DNA from: Molanna angustata
Taxonomy: Eukaryota; Arthropoda; Insecta; Trichoptera; Molannidae
NCBI GenBank assembly: GCA_963576475.1
Contig: OY754982.1
Span: forward strand, 18,150,217-18,214,216
DNA length: 64,000 nt
Direction of reading: 5' to 3'
Part shown: one piece after another, positions 23,047 to 33,904 of the stretch
Layout of the letters: each line of letters starts with the position of its first letter
Position numbering within the stretch: the stretch's first letter is position 1
Made by a program: the position numbers and the translations under genes
Notes under the pieces: model-generated
What the model was told of the DNA's origin: nothing
The model's database searches: none
The model's input: only the letters and a program-made list of their open reading frames with translations

Positions 23047-23827
23047 CTAGTTGCATGTAACACATGAGATCCAACTGTCGATAGCGATAGTATGTATAGT
23101 TGAAGAATATGTACCAAACTATAAACCCATAGATACAAATTATTGAATATTTTCAGATATTTTGTTTTCTATACAACATATGTAGGTATGTATGTCAAGA
23201 TAGGATAGTATGGAAGAAGATCCTTTTTCCTACCCAGAATATGCAAATTGCATGATGGTATGTATGTATGTTTGGAGATGAAGTAACAAACTATTAAGTC
23301 TTCTTACATATTGTGTATAGGCGACTGCCATACAAAATGTATGAAGCGATGTCGTCACTAAATTCAATTTTTAAAAAAATTGTTAAAAAAAAATTGAGAT
23401 CTTCTACTACAATGTTAATATTTTTTATAGAAAATTAAATTATCTAGTTGGGGTGTTTCGGCTTTTTTCGATAATTGTAAAAGTTTTGGAAATATAGGCA
23501 GTTAAACTCATAAATTTATCATAAAAAAAATATTTTTCTTAATAAAAAATGTTTGAGAAATCCTGGAATTTTTTTGAAAAAACTAATTTGAGATTTTGTA
23601 TTTGTCTATGTTTGTACCAATTTTCAGCGTTCTACCGTTTATGGTTTCTGAGATATATGGAAAAATAAAATAAAAATTCAAAAGTTGATAACCCCTGACT
23701 GAAACAAAAATTCAAAATTCCGGGTATAAAAGTTTTGTAGGCCTGTAACTGTTTATATATTCTGAAATTTTAGGCTCTGTAAATTGAGCGGATCAAAAGT
23801 TATAAGGGGGGGGGGGGACACACACAG

Positions 23828-23859
<32 letters not shown>

Positions 23860-23870
23860 ACACACACACA

Positions 23871-23923
<53 letters not shown>

Positions 23924-24135
23924 GCAGACACACGAAATGTTCTACTCCGAATTCTGAGTAAATCCGTGTATGGAACATATATGCTGCGAAGCCTCTAAGT
24001 TGGTGTTTTTTGACTTCAAAGTTGGAAAAGCCGTGAAAAAAGTAGACCTCTCCATACAATTCTCGCGTATTCTGGCATGATACATTGTCGATATGTTAAG
24101 AGAACAAAGTTCTCCTGAACAAATCGACAGTTGGA
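23047..24135 (-). mobile_element. Helitron-like element, full copy H12
   Basis: Last copy of the - oriented array. Its CTAG half resembles H4. Its microsatellite (23819-23932) is the longest in the window, with a long uninterrupted CA run and CTCACG near the TC side. Terminal hairpin and TC end are intact. Confidence 0.87.
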
Positions 24136-24552
24136 AAACTAAAGAAAACAATAATATCACATTATAACAAAATAAAATTGATATTTTGCTTCAAAAAATA
24201 TTGATGCAATAAGTTTTTATTGTTATCGGAATATTTCTCATTCTAAGTGGGTATATTAAAATAACGTTTCCCCTCTCTTCATCGTTCTATGGTACACAAT
24301 AAATGGTTTGATGTGAAATATTTTTTATTTGATTTAATTTATTTATAACGCATAATATGTATTAATATTATTTTTCTGCATTCCTCCTCCATATAAACTT
24401 TAAGTATGCCAAATCTCAAACTCGTCCGTGCGCCCATTTATCCGGAAATTGTACTTAACGTTTTCGCTTCACGTATTAATATATAGAAGATTATTTTTCA
24501 GTCTTTCACCGTCTGTATTTGCCTACTTTGCGTTAGTCTACTTGTTATTAAA
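24136..24552. other. AT-rich flank of the array
   Basis: No gene or repeat recognised. Confidence 0.45.
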
Positions 24553-24720
24553 ATCAAATAAATACTTCCTTGCATCCTGCGCAAAGTAAAGCGAGTTTAT
24601 AGCAATTTATTCCAACTTACGAGTGTTTCCAGCCCAAAGAACCAAATAATAGCGTTATAAATGAGTTTAAATAAATTTCTCCTCTGTTGGGAGTCAAACC
24701 CAGGACACGGTATTTTATCC
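24553..24720 (-). repeat. tRNA-derived SINE, family A, partial
   Basis: Minus-oriented: ACTTCCTTGCATCCTGCGCA, then TCCAACTTACGAGTG, TTTCCAGCCC and TCTCCTCTGTTGGGAGTCAA (the B-box end of the head). The A-box side of the head is missing. Other copies are at 25398, 27219, 32820 and 54900. Confidence 0.7.
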
Positions 24721-25397
24721 AATCTCAGCGAATTTGCATTGTTTATTTAAATTCATTTCACGCAAATATTCTTTCTCCTCTGCTGATGTACAGCGGTATT
24801 GTTTACATAAGGATATTTACATATCGAACCGTTCTCAGAAAAAAATCATGGTCGTCGATCACGATTTTTTGAATCCGAATTTAATTAAATTTCACAAAAG
24901 TCTAAATAACTATTGAACCAGCCAATATCGTTGAACATAAATGGGGGCATTACGGTTTCCCCTACCGCCCTGTTTCGGATGATTCTCATGCTACACCTTG
25001 TATATTCGTATGGTGATTCAGGCGCTCAAAAGATTGCAAGAAGTTATATAATAAACCTACATTAACACGTTTATTTTATTTAAATTTTAAAATTATTTAT
25101 CAATTTGTAGGCTTATACCCGTATTCACAGACGAATTATGAGAATTGAGGAGGCCTCAGGCCTCAATTTTTCTCTTTACTTGAAATATCATTAAAACAAC
25201 ATTGATCTCATAAAGGTTCATACACATACACACTCACTCACATACACACACCGATTTCCATGGTTACAATGAATAATTCGGTACCTACATGCAAGTTATG
25301 ATGGGCGTGATTATGTTTTTTGAATTTTGTATCACCAGTTTCATTTTGTCCAGTTATTGTTTGTATAATTTGAATAAAATAAAATAAAAATATATAC

Positions 25398-25605
25398 GCC
25401 CTCTGTGGCGCAGTTGGTAGGCCATTTGGTTTCCGTGCGGTCGTCGTGGGTTCGATGCCCAGCAGAGGAGAAATTTATTTAAATTCATTTCTCACGCAAA
25501 TATTGTTTCTCTGGGCTGGAAACACTGGTTAGTTTAAAGGGATTGCCAATAGGCAATAAACTCGCACTTTGCGCAGGGTGAACGGAAGTGTTATTATTTT
25601 CATTA
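25398..25605 (+). repeat. tRNA-derived SINE, family A, full-length
   Basis: The best copy of the family. The head contains TGGCGCAGTTGG (A-box-like) and GGTTCGATGCCC (B-box-like) at the spacing of a tRNA gene, so an internal Pol III promoter is likely. The body has CAGCAGAGGAGAAATTTATT, GGGCTGGAAACACTGG and ACTCGCACTTTGCGCAGGGT. It ends in an AT-rich tail near 25605. The anticodon arm does not fold as a normal tRNA, so this is a SINE and not a tRNA gene. Confidence 0.8.
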
Positions 25606-26583
25606 TATATTATTTCAAATATAGAGTATCTAAAAATTAAGGCCTCATATTTGTCTGTGAATACGGGTGTTATTTGTCAGTTTGAGACAGTGCTGCGCCT
25701 GCTTAGGTAACAAATATAAATATGTCACTAATCAATTGAAATTGAAAAATTATTTTATACAATTTTTATCTTCAGTGTTTAATCGTTTTGCGAGAGTTAA
25801 AGGGAATGTTCGACAATACTTATTGGCTCTCATTTTATTTTATTTTATTTTATTTTACCAAGGACAGCACACAGTACATGCATACAATTATTGAAATTAA
25901 ATAAATAAAAATACAAAAATAACATGTACCTCTTACGTACTATACCTAATATCAAAATAATACAACAAAAAAGTGTGAATTAGTGGGGTGCGCGCATTAG
26001 AGAAGAGTAATACATGTGTGAGTGAAAGAGATATCTAGAAAGAGTGTGAGTGTGTGGGTGTGTATGTGTGTGTGTGAGAGAGGGTGTGCATGTGTGTGTA
26101 GACGAACATATATTGACAGATTCATGATTTGGGAAGAAAAAGAAAATATATTGCTGAGGGTGGTTGGGAAAAATAAAATTAATCAGTACCTAATTGTTAT
26201 AATGTCACGATGTTAGATATAAGTTTATTTTTTAATGTTATATGTGAATCGAAAAATATGTCTAAGTCGGCATTTTTTTCGTAAGAGTTAAATAAGTTTA
26301 TCATTCTGTTAATCGGAGCGTTTTTGGAAGCATTTGTTTTACAGATATTGGAGAAGAAAAGTGATGCATGAATGTCATGCATGAATTTCATTGTGATAAG
26401 TACCCATGTCAATCAATATACCGAAAAACCCGTTTAGGATTAGGCATATTTTTAAATAAATGTAAAAAATATACTTTTTGTCATAGTATTGCTTGCTTAA
26501 TTGTTTACGATTCCACGTAAATTTATATGAAAGGATAGTCAATACTTAACTCTGTATAGTACCTACCTACACAACACGTGGTG
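25606..26583. other. AT-rich stretch with simple repeats
   Basis: Contains a (TTTTA)n run at 25831-25857 followed by ACCAAGGACAGCACACAG, and a GT/GA-rich run at 26043-26100. No gene recognised. Confidence 0.5.
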
Positions 26584-26880
26584 TGGTGAGGGTATTAAGA
26601 AGCTCGAAAGATATAAGGAAAAGGGTCAGAAGCCAGACAAAAACAACAGACACATCAAAGGGGTTTAAGGTTTAGACGACAGTTAGTAGGACAATTCAAT
26701 AAGAGCGGATAATTGAAAGACAAAGACAGAAACGAAATAATAAGAAGAAACGATAGATCTCGGTAGACCCAGAAGGGCAATGAAAGATATATAGAAAGAT
26801 GGAAAGGATGTACCATTATCAAAATAATGGGCTAAAGGAAGCCGTAAAGATTGGGAGGTGGTTCGGTTTTATCAAAATAT
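26584..26880 (+). pseudogene. Heavily decayed LINE C-terminus (tentative)
   Basis: Purine-rich sequence whose broken frames give a GRPRRAMKD-like stretch, then DGKDVPLSK and a DWEVV stretch near the end, reminiscent of the GRP.RRW.D.....W...A.DR..W LINE C-terminus. Several stops interrupt it. Alternatively it is unrelated purine-rich DNA. Confidence 0.35.
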
Positions 26881-27218
26881 AGATAAATAATATTGGAGAG
26901 TGGGTCATTTTTTCTCCAAAAACCAATTACATATCTGCAGCAATGTTTTTTAAGCTATTATTAATAGATTTCAATCTATACATGACCACCATGTCATGTT
27001 TATTTGCGAGAGTTTTAGACAAAATACGAGAAATTTGTAGCAAAAATTTAACTTTATGTATACCACCATGTATATGGAGTGAAGATTTGGTTTTCTTCTT
27101 AAAAGGCTCAAAGATTTTTCACGATGTGATACCATTTCATGAATTAATAATTCACGCTGTGCAGAGGACACAAAATTAATAATATCAAGACAAAATTCAT
27201 AATAATATGTACTGTCAA
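26881..27218. other. Unassigned AT-rich stretch
   Basis: Short open frames occur on both strands (78 and 94 codons). Their content is not recognisable and they overlap each other, so neither is supported. Confidence 0.35.
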
Positions 27219-27410
27219 TACGCTTCCTTGCACCAAGTGGCGAGATATTTGCCATTTGATAGATAAGTTATTCAAACTTACCTGTGTTTCAGAGGAGCGA
27301 GAATTCCGTGAGAAATAATTTTTGAATAAATATTTCCTCTGCTGGGGATAGTACCCAGGACGCCCACACAGAAGCCAAACGTCTTACCAACTTTTCCACG
27401 GCGCGCGCGG
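27219..27410 (-). repeat. tRNA-derived SINE, family A
   Basis: Minus-oriented copy: CGCTTCCTTGCACC, CTCTGCTGGGGATAGTACCC, GGACGCCCACACAGAAGCC, then CCACGGCGCGCG. The head is kept but diverged, and several body blocks are altered. Confidence 0.7.
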
Positions 27411-27446
27411 TCGACAATACTACATGAAATCTTTAATCATTGTATC

Positions 27447-27484
27447 ATGGGCCCACGTTAGTAAGGGCCAACCACCTTTCACCT
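27447..27484. repeat. Short dispersed repeat, GGGCCCACGTT block
   Basis: ATGGGCCCACGTTAGTAAGG and CCAACCACCTTTCAC also occur at 61268-61316 (ATGGGCCCACGTTTGTAAGG ... CCAACCACCTTTCAC). The second copy has an extra CCGTGACGCAAGTC insert. Confidence 0.5.
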
Positions 27485-28753
27485 GTATTCAAATACCTAT
27501 ACTAAAATTCCTTTAGCAAAATTGTACTGAAAATTTTACCTAAATTGTCTCATACAAAAAAAAAAAACATCCAAACGAAAAACTTGCGGAACATAATATA
27601 CACGAACTTTTTCACTTTTCCTCCTTTTGTCCTAAGACCATCAACTTTTGCAGATATTGACTGGCACAATAGAAAATACACCTAATTTATTTGATCAAAA
27701 ATAGACGTCTAGGAATCCGGATATTTAATTTTGAAATTTAAAATTTTCATTAAAACTGAGCTAAAACTCAATTTCAAGAGCTGAAATCGAGTTTTTTACC
27801 TACAAAAGTAGTTATCAATATCGAATTTTAACGGTCAGTTTTAATTTTTGACACCATGGGGCGATTTATGCCGGTCTGTATCTGTCAAATGTCTACATTG
27901 TGGCATATACATTGATTGATATGTAATGACAAATATTTTCATGTTTTACTACATAATTATAATTGTCATGTAATATTTTGAAGTTACTAGACACTAATTT
28001 ATAATGCTATGTTGCATGAATTTATATAGATTATTTTTAATACTATAAATAGGTAGGTACCACTAAAATTTGTCGTTACAATTTCAATTTAAATTCATGT
28101 TGTGTTTGTATTTTCATTATTTAATTATTATTTTAATGGATTAATATTTTAATCTAGTTTATTGTATTCGAAGTGTATTTAGAAGAGATGCCACGAGTAT
28201 TTGGCTACTATTCGGTATTCGGCCTCTTTTTTTACTATTCGGTATCATGAAGAAAACCAAATCAAGAAGAAAAACAACCATCCCCTTGAACAATTTTTCA
28301 CATCGTTCCTATCCTATGGTTTTCAATTCGACGTATTTCAAGCGGAAGTGCTTTGAAAAAAAATTCACCCAAAAAAGAATAATGATGCTGTGCAAATGTC
28401 GAATTTCGTATATCTATTAAATAAACAAATTTAATATCTAATTAAACCACAAAGTTATGATATTCAGGATATCTTAGTATTTGAAGTATGGCATATTTCT
28501 TAAATAAGTCTGAAAATCTAGGCACTAGAAATGAGTTGAAAACCTTGAATGTAGATCAAGATTAGATTATGATCGAGTACTGATTTACACATTTTCAAGA
28601 TTAAGACAAGAGGACGTACTTAGATCGTGTCAACAGTAGTCCTGCTGTTCATCAATTGATATGAATTAAAATTGTAAAATCATAAGTCTTCAAATAATAT
28701 TAAAATATATTTTTAATAGTCTCTCTCTGCGTCACTGTACTCATTTAAGAATG
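27485..28753. other. AT-rich stretch, nothing recognised
   Basis: No gene, RNA or strong repeat. TATTCGG occurs twice near 28200-28240. Confidence 0.45.
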
Positions 28754-28821
28754 ATGTAAGAAAAAGTTGAGGTCCCGTAAGCAGTATTCTCGCAGTACGG
28801 GACCTTACCTTTTTCTTACAT
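28754..28821. repeat. Imperfect inverted repeat (hairpin)
   Basis: The arms ATGTAAGAAAAAG...AGGTCCCGTA and TACGGGACCT...CTTTTTCTTACAT pair with a 3-nt internal bulge on each side and a 16-nt loop. No target-site duplication was found, so MITE status is unproven. Confidence 0.7.
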
Positions 28822-28869
28822 TTTTCTCAAATAACTCTTGTAATACGACCCTTAGTTTTTATTATTTGT

Positions 28870-29139
28870 AGAAAATAACATCGTTTTCTAAAAATGTCAC
28901 CCTTTTACTGAAAAATAACAACGCGTTTCATAAAAAAATAACATCGCTTTCATAAAAATAACAATACTTTCGTTTTTCTACAAAAATATCACCATTTTTC
29001 CAAAAAGAAAATATGCGAGTAATAACACCGCTTTTCGCTTTTTTTTTACAGAAATAACACCCCTTTTCCAAAAAATAACGCGAATAATAACAACGCCTTC
29101 TTCAAAAATAACACACCACTTCCAAAAAATAGCGCGAAT
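28870..29139. repeat. Degenerate short repeat, AAAATAACACCNCTTTTC type
   Basis: About ten irregularly spaced (20-30 bp) copies of a motif like AAAATAACACCGCTTTTC, separated by A-runs, with interspersed GCGAATAATA. It ends at the CGAATAATTCA where the next LINE inserted. Confidence 0.65.
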
Positions 29140-29145
29140 AATTCA

Positions 29146-29736
29146 TACATACATACATACCATCACGCCATGTCCCTTACGGGGTAGGCAGAGAGAACCG
29201 AACGCCATATCTTTCTATCCTGGCACACATTCATCGCCTCGTCAACATTCATGCATCGTCTCATACATGTTCGTCTATTGTACATGCTTCTAACATTTCC
29301 GTCTTTCAGAATATCGTTCACATGGTCGTGCCATCCCTTTCTTAGGCGGCCCCGGCCTCTCAATCCATTCCTATCCGCATTGTATATTTTCTTCGTCAGG
29401 CGTTCCTCATTCATTCTACCCATGTGGCCAAACCATCTCAGTGTGTTCACTTTCATTCTATTAATGATATCTTTCTTCATCTTACATTCTTTCCTTATGT
29501 TCTCATTTCTTTCCCTTTCATACATCGTTCTATTGCAGATTCTTCTAAGCGATCTCATTTCAACAGCATTTATTCTGCTTTCGTGCGACTTCTGCCATGT
29601 CCAGGTTTCACTTGCATACGTCAATGTTGGCACTAAGATAGCGTTATGAATGGCAACTTTGGCAGCCTTTGATATGTTGCGATCATTCATAACTGGTCTC
29701 AGTGCTCCATTCACTCTGTTTCCTGCCATAACTCTT
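29146..29736 (-). pseudogene. LINE 3' end, (CATA)n family, longest copy, with TSD
   Basis: A 188-codon uninterrupted minus-strand frame, the longest LINE frame in the window. It contains KVAIHNAILVPTLTYASETW (end of the RT domain/thumb), RRICNRTMYER, LRWFGHMGRMNEERLTKKIY, GRLRKGWHDHVNDIL and WRSVLSAYPVRDMA, then a stop and a (CATA)n tail. An 11-bp target-site duplication CGAATAATTCA flanks it at 29135-29145 and 29737-29747, so the 5' truncation point is 29736. The frame's first ATG lies inside the RT coding region and is not a real start. The intact frame indicates a fairly young copy. Confidence 0.9.
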
Positions 29737-29747
29737 CGAATAATTCA

Positions 29748-30155
29748 GGTCTTTAAAATTCAGGTCTTTAAATTCTGCGAATAATTCAGGTCTTTAAAAA
29801 TAAGTGAAAATAATAATTCACAAAATACGAGGAGGTATTTATTGTATCTACGTATTACAATGTCAGGTTTATAATAGATAATTTTGTAGTTTTATTGACT
29901 AGATCAATAATCGAAGTGTACCTATAGGTAATATATTCCAACACAAACAAAGCGTGTGAAGTGTTTTACTAACTAATATTTGAGGTCAGCATCTGAATGG
30001 GAAGATCAATATTGACCATTATTTTGAGGTATTAATTGAGAATCTCAAATCGCTGGAGACGTTCATTCATTTTGTTTTATTAATATTAAAACATAGTCTA
30101 TCAATGGATTACCCACAGACAACTGACATCAATTTTCGATATCTTTATATTTATG
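29748..30155. other. Flank with short duplications
   Basis: CAGGTCTTTAAA occurs three times at about 29746-29797, and GCGAATAATTCAGG repeats the LINE target. The rest is unassigned. Confidence 0.45.
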
Positions 30156-30771
30156 TATAGCATTATTGATCGATGTAATACATAGCATTATTGATCGATG
30201 TAAAACATAGCATTATTGATCGATGTAAAACATAGCATTATTGATCGATGTAAAACATAGCATTATTGATCGATGTAAAACATAGCGTTATTGATCGATG
30301 TAATACATAGCATTATTGATCGATGTAAAACATAGCATTATTGATCGATGTAAAACATAGCATTATTGATCGATGTAATACATAGCATTATTGATCGATG
30401 TAAAACATAGCATTATTGATCGATGTAAAACATAGCATTATTGATCGATGTAAAACATAGCATTATTGATCGATGTTTACATAGTATTATTGATCGATGT
30501 AAAACGTAGCATTATTGATCGATGTAAAACATAGCATTATTGATCGATGTAAAATATAGCATTATTGATCGATGTAAAACATAGCATTATTGATCGATGT
30601 TTACATAGTATTATTGATCGATGTAAAACGTAGCATTATTGATCGATGTAAAACATAGCATTATTGATCGATGTAAAATATAGCATTATTGATCGATGTA
30701 AAACATAGCATTATTGATCGATGTAAAACATAGCATTATTGATCGATGTAAAACATAGCATTATTGATCAA
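30156..30771. repeat. 25-bp minisatellite with higher-order repeats
   Basis: About 24-25 head-to-tail units of CATAGCATTATTGATCGATG plus TAAAA. Each unit contains the overlapping palindromes TGATCA-like GATC and ATCGAT. Variants such as TTTACATAGTATT, AAAACGTAGC and AAAATATAGC recur in the same order at a spacing of 124 bp (five units) between about 30477 and 30700. The array ends in TTGATCAATGATCAA. Confidence 0.95.
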
Positions 30772-30801
30772 TGATCAATTTCTACAGTCAAAGAATGGTT
30801 G

Positions 30802-31835
30802 TCCAACTGTCGATTTGTTCAGGAGAACTTTGTTCTCTTAACATATCGACAATGTATCAAGCCAGAATACGCGAGAATTGTATGGAGAGGTCTACTTTTT
30901 TCACGGCTTTTCCAACTTTGAAGTCAAAAAACACCAACTTAGAGGCTTCGCAGCATATATGTTCCATACACGGATTTACTCAGAATTCGGAGTAGAACAT
31001 TTCGTGTGTCTGTGTGTGTGTGTGTCTGTGTGTGTGTGTGTGTGTCTGTGTGTGTGTCTGTGTGTCCGTCCCCCCCTTATAACTTTTGATCCGCTCAATT
31101 TACAGAGCCTAAAATTTCAGAATATATAAACAGTTACAGGCTTACAAAACTTTTATACTCGGAATTTTGAATTTTTGTTTCAGTCAGGGGTTATCAACTT
31201 TTGAATTTTTATTTTATTTTTCCATATATCTCAGAAACCATAAACGCTAGAACGCTGAAAATTGGTACAAACATAGAAAAATACAAAATCTCAAATTAGT
31301 ATTTTCAAAAAAATTCCAGGGTTTCTCAAACATTTTTTATTAAGAAAAATATTTTTTTTATGATAAATTTATGAGTTTAACTGCCTATATTTCCAAAACT
31401 TTTACAATTATCGAAAAAAGCCGAAACACCCCAACTAGATAATTTAATTTTCTATAAAAAATATTAACATTGTAGTAGAAGATCTCAATTATTTTATAAC
31501 AATTTTTTTAAAAATTGAATTTAGTGACGACATCGCTTCATACATTTTGTATGGCAGTCGCCTATACACAATATGTAAGAAGACTTAATAGTTTGATACG
31601 TCATCTCCAAACATACATACATACCATCATGCTATTTGCATATTCTGAGTAGGAAAAAGGATCTTCCTCCATACTATCCTATCTTGACATACATACCTAC
31701 ATATGTTGTATAGAAAACAAAATATCTGAAAATATTCAATAATTTGTATCTATGGGTTTATAGTTTGGTACATATTCTTCAACTATACATACTATCGCTA
31801 TCGACAGTTGGATCTCATGTGTTACATGCAACTAG
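30802..31835 (+). mobile_element. Helitron-like element, full copy H13
   Basis: Solitary complete copy in + orientation: TC at 30802, CTAG at 31835, followed by T. Terminal hairpin, microsatellite (31005-31073) and subterminal inverted repeat are all intact. It lies 30 bp after the 25-bp minisatellite. Confidence 0.88.
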
Positions 31836-32204
31836 TTATTAAACTCTACGCTTATATTAAAATCCAATATAAAGGACACATTTTCCTGGGTCTTTACAAA
31901 ATACTAAATCCAGTTAAATTATTAATAATATTTTTTACACAATTTTTAGCAATAAATTCAAATTTATTTTGTTATAATATTAGTTTCATAATATATAATT
32001 TAAATAAAATAATGATTATTAAAAACGTGGAGTGCCCATGAAGATTACGTCAATATAGTTTATTAGTTTTTCTTTTTTCGGGGCACGCTAACTAATAAAA
32101 AAACTTGACAGCTCCAGATTTTACGTCTTTTTAAACAAGATTAAACCACTGTATGTTTTTTTTATTAGGGTTAAGATTAGATTCATTTTATGGTATTTTA
32201 ATAT
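31836..32204. other. AT-rich spacer
   Basis: No feature recognised; ends in a (CATA)n run that belongs to the next LINE. Confidence 0.4.
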
Positions 32205-32590
32205 ATACATACATACATACCATCACGCCATGTCCCTTACGGGGTAGGCAGAGAGAACCGAACGCCACTTACTTCTATCTTGACATACATTCATCGCCTC
32301 GACAACATTCATACATCGTCTTATACATGTTCGTGTGTTGTTCACGCTTCTAACATTTCCGTCTTTCAAAATACCGTTCACATGGACGTGCCATCCCTTC
32401 CTTGAGCGGCCCCGACCTCTCATTCCATTCCTGTCCGCAATGTATATTTTCTTCGTCAGGCGTTCCTCATTCATTCTACCCATGTGGCCAAACCATCTCA
32501 ATGTGTTCACTTTCATTCTATTAATAACATCTTTCTTTATCTTACATTTTTTCCTTATGTCCTCATTTCTGACCCTGTCATACATCGTTC
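32205..32590 (-). pseudogene. LINE 3' end, (CATA)n-tailed family
   Basis: A 120-codon minus-strand frame: RNEDIRKKCKIKKDVINRMK, LRWFGHMGRMNEERLTKKIY, GRGRSRKGWHVHVNGILKDG, and WRSVLSAYPVRDMA at the end. Very similar to the copy at 29146. It is 5'-truncated upstream of MYDRVRNED and no clear TSD was found. Confidence 0.87.
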
Positions 32591-32819
32591 TATTACAATT
32601 GTAATATTTTCAAGTATTTATTCTGTACTGTTTCATATACTTATTCAAATACCGGAAACCACCACTGATTGCTTGAATATGACTCGACTTGTGGTTTTAA
32701 TATGAATATTATTACCTCTTGTAATAAATGTTTTACAATATTTGTATCAATATAAATTCTTACAAGAAATAGTATAAACTTATATATTTAGTAACTTAGT
32801 ATATCTCAGTATTAATAAT

Positions 32820-32975
32820 AAACACTTCCTTGTCCCCTGCGTAAGCAGCGATTTTATTGCCATATGGCAATTTCTTCCCACTAACCGGCGTTTTCAGCCC
32901 AGAGAAGTAATATTTGCGTGGGAAATGAATGTAAATAAATTTCTCCTCTGCTGGGAATCGAATTTAAGACGCCTT
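32820..32975 (-). repeat. tRNA-derived SINE, family A, partial
   Basis: Minus-oriented: ACACTTCCTTGTCCCCTGCG, CCATATGGCAATTTCTTCCC, TTTTCAGCCCAGAGAAG and TTTCTCCTCTGCTGGGAATC. The A-box side of the head is lost. Confidence 0.72.
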
Positions 32976-33904
32976 TAAACGAGCCAATGTCTTTATTGAT
33001 TCATCCCAACGCCAAAGCTATTCATTCCTTATTTTTCCTAACAAAAATGGAGAAAATGGCAAAATAAACAAAAGAACAAATATATTTTTCTGTAATATTC
33101 CTATTGTTGGGCAGTGAAAAGTTTCAAGGAAGATGTAAATATGATGATCTAAATGTACGTAATATCGCGAAAAGAAATAATAAGCCTTGGATAAAAACGA
33201 ATAGCCGAAGATATTTATTTACTTTGAAAGAAAATAAAATGAAATATTCGTATCAGCTACGTTCTAAATGAAGGAATCATCTACTTTTATCCTTGATCCA
33301 GTTGAAAAGAAGGGAAAACATTTACAGTAAACAGTTTCCTCCACTTTGACATGGCTCGATGAAGATATTGCCATTTCAGCATGTAAAGCGGATGTCTATA
33401 TACCTATACTTTAATGTACATAAGAAAAAAATGAATAATAAAACTTTTTCAATCTCGCAAAGTCGATAAAACTCCGTGACTTTTGGTAGTGAACGCTAAA
33501 GACTGAGAAACTCTATTCGACATACGATATAATATTTACCTACTGCTGAAGTCAACCGAGCAACAAATAATCAAACATTTCATTATCTTCTAAATAGATA
33601 CGCAATTGAAACTTTATTGGTGAAGAGTCATTTGAAGTCACTAAAACGCCAGAGAGGAGGTTAATATAATAATTGAAACATGCCCTTTTAGCTGTAAATT
33701 CATTGGTACTGTCTTAGAATAATATGGGCGTCCACTCCGATCTGCTGAACGTATTTAACTATATATTCCAATTCAAAGAACTGTATTTTTAAGCTCTTCA
33801 TTTAAAGTACAATCAGGATCTAAGTCCTGATATTACGTCGTCTATATAATTAAACAAATTCAAAAAAAGGCTAAAGCAAAAATATCTATCTGATAAATGA
33901 TTTC
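32976..33904. other. AT-rich stretch, nothing recognised
   Basis: No gene or repeat recognised. Confidence 0.45.

Noticed and set aside
11370..24059. A conserved protein starting MYGEVYFFHGFSNFEVKKH repeated in more than ten copies
   Set aside because: The frame lies in the Helitron-like element and runs into the microsatellite (Cys/Val/Leu repeats). It is conserved only because the DNA is. Subfamily 2 copies do not keep it, and there is no domain or start context.
25398..25470. tRNA genes at 25.4, 48.0, 50.6, 50.8 and 52.9 kb
   Set aside because: A and B boxes are present, but acceptor and anticodon stems do not pair properly and each is fused to a repeated body; all are SINE heads.
26971..27255. 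94-codon minus-strand gene
   Set aside because: Overlaps an equally long plus-strand frame; no recognisable content in either.
30156..30771. CRISPR-like array
   Set aside because: Units are contiguous with no unique spacers, and the context is eukaryotic; it is a minisatellite.
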